Origin: UBA5972 sp964466385
GTDB lineage: Bacteria > Pseudomonadota > Alphaproteobacteria > Rhodobacterales > Rhodobacteraceae
Assembly: GCA_964466385.1 (NCBI GenBank)
Contig: CAYXNM010000015.1
Coordinates: 1-30,941, forward strand
Length of the DNA stretch: 30,941 nt
Direction: 5' to 3'
Positions 25,432 to 30,941 of the stretch are shown here, one piece after another. A model generated the notes under the pieces. That model was not told where the DNA came from. It did no database searches and saw only the letters and a list, made by a program, of their open reading frames with translations. The stretch's first letter is position 1. The number at the start of each line of letters is the position of its first letter. The position numbers and the translations under genes were made by a program.

Positions 25432-26949
25432 TTAAGTGCGGTATTCCAAACGCTTCCTTGCGACGAACTCGTCCAGTGCCCCACGCTGATCATCTGCCAT
25501 GGGGGGGCGGACATAATTGTCGAGGATACGCTTTGCCTCAATGGCGCCGACCACTTCGGCGGTTTTTGCCCCCTCAGCTTCCCATTGTTCAAAACTGTCA
25601 TTGTTTTGCAGCGGGTTCATGTGCATTGGGTTTTCGCGGGTGTGGTCCGTGCCAAGAAAATGGCCGCCCGGTCCGATATCCGCCACATCGCCCAAAATCG
25701 CATCCAGGTTCTCCTCTTGCAGCCCCGAGAAGAAGCGATGGAAGTTTTCAAGCTGTAACGAGTCATGGACCCATTTGGCGTAACTCACACCCAGTGCACC
25801 CTCAAGGAAACCCGCGGCATGGACGATGAAGTTACAGCCGCCCAACAGCACCGGCCACATGGTGTTGGCACTGTCATAACCCGCCTGAAGGTCCACAGAT
25901 TTCGAACCGGTCCACATGGTGCAGGAACGCCACGGCACTTTGTAGAATCGCGCCATTTGCCCAACGAGAAGGTTCATCAGGCCTGGCTCTGGCGACCCCA
26001 TCATTGGCGCGCCGGTTTTCATCGACACACCCATGATCGCAACACCCAGAACCATCGGGCATCCTTTGCGGATAATCTGGCTATAGGCCATGCCTGCCAG
26101 ACTTTCCGCGATCAGCAATGCGACACCTCCATGGGGCGAGGCCGGTGTACTGGCGCCGGCCAAAACAAAGGGCGACAAAAGACAAGGCTGGTTTGCAGCG
26201 GCGTAGACACGCAAGCTTTCCAACATGGTTTCGTCCCAAACCAACGGTGTGTTGCAATTCAGCAGAGCCGTCACAACAACATTGTCGTCTGCGAATTCTT
26301 CGCCAAACACGATGCGCACCATGTCGATGGTATCGCGTGCGGCGGTTTCAGATAACACAGATCCTTTGATTGGTTTGTCGGTCAGCGTCAGTGCTGCGTG
26401 GACCAGATCCAGATGCCGTTCGGGGACCGGCACATCTTGCGGTTCCACCGGCAAAATACCCGGCACATGCATGGCCTGGCTCATCTGAGCCATTTTGAAA
26501 AAATTATGCGCGTCTGCCAACTGCGACCGTCGGCGCCTGCCATCGAGATCATAAACGAACGGCGCGCCGTAAACGTTGGCAAAAACTGAATTGCGCCCGC
26601 CGACATCGACCGTGCGGTCAGGATTGCGGGCATTGAGGGTATAGTTCTCGGGCACGGATGAAATCAGGGTCATCAACATGTCGCGCCCGATGCGCACCCT
26701 CTCGCCCTGAACATCCGCGCCGACACGTTTCCAATCGGTCAGCGCGATCGGGTCGCGAAAGATGATGCCAGTGGTTTCCAGAATTGTCATGGCGGCGTTG
26801 TGAATCCTCTCAACACCTTCCGGGCCCAGTAAATCAATTGGGCCAACAGCACGGTTGAGCGTTGGCAGATAGACGGGCGCGGGGTTGGTGCGGGCCGCAA
26901 TTCGACTGGCGCGACCGCTTCGGCTGCCGCGATTACGTGGTTCAGACAT
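25432..26949 (-). CDS. MttB-family (trimethylamine methyltransferase-like) protein
   Basis: 505 residues, full length. Opening basic segment NRGSRSGRASRIAART, then GVERIHNAAMTILETTGIIF. Barrel segments include VVVTALLNCNTPLVWDETML, FVLAGASTPASPHGGVALLI and MVLGVAIMGVSMKTGAPMMG; the C-terminal IGPGGHFLGTDHTRENP block is diagnostic of the family. No in-frame amber codon, so non-pyrrolysine. It differs clearly from the MttB-like proteins at 2156 and 19925, so the three are not recent duplicates. A GGAGC site precedes the ATG. It follows the DMGDH-like gene after 68 bp on the same strand; that pairing suggests successive demethylation of a quaternary and then a tertiary amine (inference). The needed corrinoid protein is not encoded nearby. 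Confidence 0.87.
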   Translation of the reverse strand: MSEPRNRGSRSGRASRIAARTNPAPVYLPTLNRAVGPIDLLGPEGVERIHNAAMTILETTGIIFRDPIALTDWKRVGADVQGERVRIGRDMLMTLISSVPENYTLNARNPDRTVDVGGRNSVFANVYGAPFVYDLDGRRRRSQLADAHNFFKMAQMSQAMHVPGILPVEPQDVPVPERHLDLVHAALTLTDKPIKGSVLSETAARDTIDMVRIVFGEEFADDNVVVTALLNCNTPLVWDETMLESLRVYAAANQPCLLSPFVLAGASTPASPHGGVALLIAESLAGMAYSQIIRKGCPMVLGVAIMGVSMKTGAPMMGSPEPGLMNLLVGQMARFYKVPWRSCTMWTGSKSVDLQAGYDSANTMWPVLLGGCNFIVHAAGFLEGALGVSYAKWVHDSLQLENFHRFFSGLQEENLDAILGDVADIGPGGHFLGTDHTRENPMHMNPLQNNDSFEQWEAEGAKTAEVVGAIEAKRILDNYVRPPMADDQRGALDEFVARKRLEYRT

Positions 26950-26975
26950 TTTTTGCTCCAGCTTACGGATGGATC

Positions 26976-26992
26976 AGGGGCAGCTTGCCCTT
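26976..26992 (-). other. Intercistronic hairpin between DMGDH-like and MttB-like genes
   Basis: AGGGGCA and TGCCCTT flank a 3-nt loop, giving a 7-bp stem with one G-U pair. It lies in the 68-bp spacer and overlaps no ribosome-binding site. It may tune relative expression of the two genes; there is no U-run. Confidence 0.35.
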
Positions 26993-27017
26993 GTGAGCCA
27001 AGTTTTCCTGTTTTGGG

Positions 27018-29471
27018 CTATGCCCGTGCGCGCGCGCTGGTCGGGTCCACCGCGCAAACATCAATCACTTCGGCGTCGCGCATTTCATTGTGAACCAGCA
27101 CCTGCATTCTTGTGCCCTTAGCCGTCATTTCCTGAGGGACAAGCGCCATGGCGATGTCGTGATTGCAGTAATAGGAAAATCCGCCAGAGGTCACGCGCCC
27201 AATCAGTTCGCCACCCTTGTAAACGCCTTCGTCAAACATGACCGAGGTGTCGCAGAACGGAAGTTTCAGCGTCACAAGCTGATGATACCCGCCAACTTCC
27301 TTTTGCTTCAACAGCGCTTCTTTGCCGATGAAATTTCGTTCAACAAACGCGCCGTTGAGCTTTTCCTTGAAGGCCACGAAACGTCCGAGGTCAGCCTCAA
27401 ACGGGGTCATATCCTTGCAAATTTCACGGTTGATGGCGCGATAAGATTTTTCTAAACGCATGCTTTCCAGTGCTTCGAGGCCAAAAGGTTTAACCCCCGC
27501 CTTCAGCAGCTGATCCACGATGTGCCGATTGTAGCCAACCGGATGGTGCAACTCCCAACCCAGCTCGCCGGTATAGGACACACGCAAGAGGTGCACGCCC
27601 TTGGCATACCCCACCTCACCCTTCTGGGCCGAAAGCCAGGGGAACGCTGCGCTCGACAGGTCATTGTCCGTCAACGTCGCCAGAATTTTACGGGAATCCG
27701 GGCCTGCGAGTGCAATTACACCGAACTGCTCGGAGATATCTTCCAACACGACCGAGCCATCTTCAGGCAGCAGGCGTTGCAACTGGTCCCAGTTATAGGC
27801 GCGCCAGTTCGGGGTTGAGATCAGATAGAAATCATCCTCGCGATAGCGCACGATGGTGTATTCAGCATCCATGCCGCCTTTTTCGTTCAGCATCAGCGAG
27901 AGCGTCATGCGCCCGAGTTTGGGCAACTTGTTCGCCATAAGATGATCCAGCCACAAGGCGGCGCCGGGGCCACGCACGGTGAATTTGGTCATCGGCGACA
28001 TTTCGATGAAACCGGCCTGTTCACGGGTGGTCCGCACCTCTGCCTGGACGCGTTCCATATGGTCGGAGCGGCGAAAGCTGTGTTCTGGAATGGCTTCCGC
28101 CGGAGATTTGGCAAACCAGCGCGGAAATTCATAGCCGTTGAAGCTTGTCCAGACAGCGCCCTGCGCGGTCAGCAGGTCATAAGATCCCACGGTCTTCATC
28201 GGACGCGCAGACGGGCGATCTTCGCCCGGCACGTGGGAGTGCATGTGAGCGCCCCATGTTTCGCGCACCTTATCCATGGTCCAGCGCCTTGAGGCGTAGT
28301 CAGAGAAACGGCGTGGATCAAGTTCCGACATATCCATGCCCGGATCGCCGTCAATGATCCAGCGTGCCAAACGCGCGCCAACGGTGCCACCCCAAAGAAT
28401 GCCACCCGGCATACCTTCGGCCAGCCAAAGATTGTCATGACCCGGGGCGGGGCCAGCAAGCGGCAGTTCGTCTGGCGTCATCTGGAATGGGCCACGGGTA
28501 TTTGCCTTGATGCCGACTTCGCCGAGTGTCGGCACACGTTCAATCGCACGTTCCCATTGGGCCTCCACAGCGTCGAAATCCTCGGGGAGCAGATCGGCCC
28601 CGAACTCAGGCGGCACACGATCTTCTGCAAAAAGTTTCAGGTCCTTTTCGAATTCATAAGGACCAAACTGAAGACCGCCCACGTCTTCGCGCAAATAGGC
28701 ACCGTAATCTTCGTCGCGCAAAATCGGGTATTCGGGCAGACCTTGATTTTTGCGTTCAATCAACGCCGGGACATGGTCAGTGGTCCAGTATTGATGCACG
28801 ATGGGGATACAGGGCAGGTCAAGTCCAACGCGGCGTGCGTTTTCGCGGGCATAGTTGCCGGTTGCGAAAATGAGATGTTCACAAGTGATGTCACCATTGT
28901 TGGTGGTCACGCGCCAATGGCCATTATCAAGCTTTTTATATGCCGTGGCTTCGGTGTTCTGGTACACCTTGGCACCGGCATCACGCGCAAGCTTTGCCAT
29001 GCCCTGTGTGATATCGGCCGGATTGATATAGCCATCTTCGGTATGCAGAATACCGCCGCGAATATCCTCGCTCTGATTGAGGAGCGGATGAATATCGGCG
29101 ATTTCCTCGGGGCTGACCAACTTGCAAGGCACGCCTGCGGCCTCGGCAATTGAAATATAAGACTGAAATTCATCCCAACGTTTTTGCGAATTGGCAATAC
29201 GCAATTGCCCGACCTTGCGCAGTCCGACCGAAGTGCCCAACTTTTCCTCAACTTCGCTGTAGATGCGGATTGTTTCCATGGTCATCTTGGAGACATTGTG
29301 CGAACGGACAAAGGTCACAAGAAGGCCGGCCGCATGCCATGTGGAGCCTGACGTCAGCGTTGTTCGTTCCAGCATAACGACATCAGAGCAACCGTATTCC
29401 GTCAGACCATAGAGGATTGAGGCCCCGACACAGCCGCCCCCGACGACAACCACTTTGGCATGTGACTTCAT
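27018..29471 (-). CDS. Dimethylglycine/sarcosine dehydrogenase-like FAD-GcvT fusion protein
   Basis: 817 residues, same architecture as the protein at 17435 but clearly diverged. FAD domain with GGGCVG at 11-16 and His46 in STWHAAG at the covalent-FAD position. Linker and GcvT-type folate domain from about residue 430 (start TKFTVRGPGAALWLDHLMAN), with GELGWELHHP and SGGFSYYCNHDIAMALV near the C-terminus. At the folate-site acid it reads GGMDAEYTIVRY, i.e. Glu where the paralogue and most relatives have Asp, so methylene-THF formation may differ. The start has GGAGGA ten bases upstream. First gene of a minus-strand unit with the MttB-like gene, divergent from a LysR regulator. Probable N-demethylating dehydrogenase; substrate unknown. 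Confidence 0.88.
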   Translation of the reverse strand: MKSHAKVVVVGGGCVGASILYGLTEYGCSDVVMLERTTLTSGSTWHAAGLLVTFVRSHNVSKMTMETIRIYSEVEEKLGTSVGLRKVGQLRIANSQKRWDEFQSYISIAEAAGVPCKLVSPEEIADIHPLLNQSEDIRGGILHTEDGYINPADITQGMAKLARDAGAKVYQNTEATAYKKLDNGHWRVTTNNGDITCEHLIFATGNYARENARRVGLDLPCIPIVHQYWTTDHVPALIERKNQGLPEYPILRDEDYGAYLREDVGGLQFGPYEFEKDLKLFAEDRVPPEFGADLLPEDFDAVEAQWERAIERVPTLGEVGIKANTRGPFQMTPDELPLAGPAPGHDNLWLAEGMPGGILWGGTVGARLARWIIDGDPGMDMSELDPRRFSDYASRRWTMDKVRETWGAHMHSHVPGEDRPSARPMKTVGSYDLLTAQGAVWTSFNGYEFPRWFAKSPAEAIPEHSFRRSDHMERVQAEVRTTREQAGFIEMSPMTKFTVRGPGAALWLDHLMANKLPKLGRMTLSLMLNEKGGMDAEYTIVRYREDDFYLISTPNWRAYNWDQLQRLLPEDGSVVLEDISEQFGVIALAGPDSRKILATLTDNDLSSAAFPWLSAQKGEVGYAKGVHLLRVSYTGELGWELHHPVGYNRHIVDQLLKAGVKPFGLEALESMRLEKSYRAINREICKDMTPFEADLGRFVAFKEKLNGAFVERNFIGKEALLKQKEVGGYHQLVTLKLPFCDTSVMFDEGVYKGGELIGRVTSGGFSYYCNHDIAMALVPQEMTAKGTRMQVLVHNEMRDAEVIDVCAVDPTSARARA

Positions 29472-29698
29472 TTTTGCGACTCCTCCAGGAATTCCCTATT
29501 CAATAAGCGTGACTTGGCGCTGATGCTTTGGTGAGGCAGAAACAACCACTCCGACGCACATGCGTGCAACCCCTATTTTGCTTGTTGATGGGTTGTGTCG
29601 CAATTCCAAAAAAAGTAATGCTGAGTTACCTGAGCTAAATCAAAACTCGCAAAAAGTGCAGCACACAAGCCAATTTTCGAACCGAGGAAAAAACCACC
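29472..29698. promoter_or_regulatory. Divergent promoter region between DMGDH-like operon and LysR gene
   Basis: 227 bp separate the two divergent starts. LysR regulators usually bind such a region and control both sides. I could not identify a convincing T-N11-A dyad or promoter boxes by eye; the part near the LysR gene is AT-rich. Confidence 0.4.
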
Positions 29699-30631
29699 TT
29701 GCTCACGCGCCCATATGATTTCCCACCTGTAAGCTCGCTGATCAGCTTTGAAGCCGCAGCAAGACGCGGGAGCTTCAAACTTGCAGCGCAAGAGCTGAGC
29801 GTCACGACCGCTGCCGTCAGCCATCAGGTCAAAGCCCTTGAAAATGATCTAAGCTGTAAGTTGTTCCATCGTTTTCATCGCGGCGTTGAGCTGACGGAAC
29901 GCGGGGTGTATTTACTGGTTACCTTGCAGCGGGCCTTTGAGGGAATAAATGAATCGTTGACCCAACTGCGGGCCCAACACAATCGGTCTTCCGTAACAAT
30001 TCGATCGACGACCGCAGTAAGCTCGCTCTGGTTGACGCCGCGGCTCGCGGATTTTTGGCAAAACTACGGCCATGTTTCAGTCGCGCAAATTGTTAGCGAT
30101 GAAATCTTTGATATGCCTGACTGCGACCTGAGTATTCAGTACGGAGACATGTCAAATGACCCAGGGCATTGCCGTAAACTATTGAATGGAGAGACCGTGG
30201 CGCTCGGAAGCCCCGGATTTGCGGAACGAAACCACATCAGAACGGTGGATGATCTGGCAAATGTGCCCTTGATATATCTGGTAGACGGCGCGGCGGGTTG
30301 GACCAACTGGAAGGAATGGACCGGAGCCTTGGGGTATTCAGGTCCATTGAATATAAAGCACCGCGTGAACAATTACGTCATCGCGTTGCAAGCTGCAAAG
30401 GATGATATGGGGGCCGTTTTAGGATGGGAAGGCCTGACTTCCGAGCTTGAAGAGTCAGGACAACTCGTTCGATTGTTACCGGACGCCGTACCGGCAAAAC
30501 AGGATTTTTACCTGAAACGCCACAATCAGTCTTCTGATCGCGCACAGCTCGTGTTTGACTGGTTAACGGGCAAAGCCGACGGTACGGTCAGGCTTCCCTC
30601 CACCCGGAAACGGGTTCGCTTCCCAACCTGA
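29699..30631 (+). CDS. LysR-family transcriptional regulator (GcvA-like)
   Basis: 310 residues, normal LysR length. The winged helix is at about residues 9-68 (SSLISFEAAARRGSFKLAAQ, then ELSVTTAAVSHQVKALE and LFHRFHRGVELTERG), of the GcvA-like subgroup. The effector domain follows from about residue 95 (SVTIRSTTAVSSLWLTPRLADF). The frame opens with a TTG at 29699, with GAGG about 12 bases upstream, and no alternative ATG lies before the helix-turn-helix, so the TTG start is very likely. It is divergent from the DMGDH-like/MttB-like unit, which is its probable target; GcvA relatives often govern one-carbon and amine genes (inference). Confidence 0.9.
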   Translation: MLTRPYDFPPVSSLISFEAAARRGSFKLAAQELSVTTAAVSHQVKALENDLSCKLFHRFHRGVELTERGVYLLVTLQRAFEGINESLTQLRAQHNRSSVTIRSTTAVSSLWLTPRLADFWQNYGHVSVAQIVSDEIFDMPDCDLSIQYGDMSNDPGHCRKLLNGETVALGSPGFAERNHIRTVDDLANVPLIYLVDGAAGWTNWKEWTGALGYSGPLNIKHRVNNYVIALQAAKDDMGAVLGWEGLTSELEESGQLVRLLPDAVPAKQDFYLKRHNQSSDRAQLVFDWLTGKADGTVRLPSTRKRVRFPT

Positions 30632-30774
30632 GCAGTCAGTTTATTATGGGTAATCGCGCCAAATGGCGACACAACGATGGTCTCTCAAGAAAACCCGCAG
30701 TCCAAGCCCCCAGAAAAACGGGAGAAAACAGGGAAAAGGACCTGTCGCGCTTTAGTGCCGCTCCAAGTGCTCAT

Positions 30775-30941
30775 TTAAGCGGCCTTTCGTTCAAAAGCCA
30801 AGGGGCTTTTCCAGCCTAGTGCTGAGTGTCGGCGGCGCGGGTTGTAGAAGCCGTTGATTTATTCCACTGGCTGGCAGTGGTTTGCATGCAAACCATGAGA
30901 AGCGAAGATGGCGACTTCGACAGCGCGGCGTGTTTGCCACG
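30775..30941 (-). mobile_element. 3' end of an IS3-family transposase (OrfB), disrupted
   Basis: Read on the minus strand, the frame WQTRRAVEVAIF … INGFYNPRRRHSALGWK … SPLAFERKAA and a TAA at 30775-30777 match the C-terminus of IS3-family integrase-type transposases. In intact relatives the text runs directly IFEYINGFYN; here about 13 extra codons are present and a TAA (30860-30862 region) replaces the Tyr codon, so the product would be truncated. The extra segment contains an 18-bp perfect palindrome. The element continues beyond the window, and its exact inverted repeat was not determined. Confidence 0.7.
30864..30895. repeat. Two overlapping palindromes inserted in the IS3 transposase
   Basis: CCACTG-GCTGG-CAGTGG (30864-30880) overlaps TGGTTTGCATGCAAACCA (30878-30895), an 18-bp perfect palindrome. 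Together they account for most of the approximately 39 bases that interrupt the expected transposase frame, so they look like a small inserted palindromic element. Confidence 0.5.

Noticed and set aside
2156..26949. Pyrrolysine in the MttB-like genes
   Set aside because: None of the three frames contains an in-frame TAG; they read through as ordinary codons.
1..30941. CRISPR array, tRNA or rRNA genes, prophage genes, integrase attachment sites
   Set aside because: No regularly spaced repeats, cloverleaf-like sequences, rRNA-like segments or phage proteins were seen.

Overview
The window looks like an alphaproteobacterial chromosome segment, most likely from the Rhodobacterales (Roseobacter-type). 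The basis is gene content and protein style: trimethylamine-dehydrogenase-like flavoproteins, pyrrolysine-free MttB-like proteins, DMGDH-like GcvT fusions, BetI-like TetR repressors and a Pot-type importer. Base composition is moderately GC-rich. Species cannot be read from this. No rRNA, tRNA or CRISPR array was seen. There is one assembly gap (100 N, 2056-2155).

Layout. 1-1000: a small membrane protein and about 450 bp of mostly non-coding, AT-richer DNA. 1001-2055: DUF1330 protein and a divergent HxlR regulator cut by the gap. 2156-6229: an MttB-like gene (3' end lost in the gap) divergent from a TMADH-like flavoprotein, then a BetI-like TetR. 6264-11051: a minus-strand polyamine-type ABC importer (binding protein, ATPase, two permeases) ending in a second TetR. 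11233-11656: debris, namely a 5' fragment of an NADH:flavin oxidoreductase gene abutting an IS5-type transposase remnant. 11653-16963: a minus-strand operon of a third TetR and two TMADH-like flavoproteins, one with a C-terminal helical extension. 17142-17417: a broken cupin gene. 17435-19891: a DMGDH-like FAD/GcvT fusion on the plus strand. 19925-29471: minus-strand genes, in transcription order DMGDH-like, MttB-like, class III aminotransferase, TMADH-like, MttB-like. 29699-30631: a LysR regulator. 30775-30941: the 3' end of an IS3-type transposase with a stop codon and an apparent palindromic insertion.

How it may work together (inference). This is an amine-demethylation island. The Pot-type importer would bring in a cationic nitrogen compound. 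The MttB-like proteins would take a methyl group from a quaternary amine. The TMADH-like flavoproteins and the FAD/GcvT fusions would oxidatively N-demethylate the tertiary and secondary amines, the GcvT domains passing the one-carbon unit to tetrahydrofolate. The aminotransferase would handle the resulting primary amine. Three BetI-like repressors and one LysR protein would control the parts. The substrate cannot be fixed from sequence. No corrinoid protein or corrinoid:folate methyltransferase gene is visible here, although characterised MttB-family enzymes need them. Two pseudogenes and three traces of insertion elements suggest the island has been rearranged and is partly decaying.
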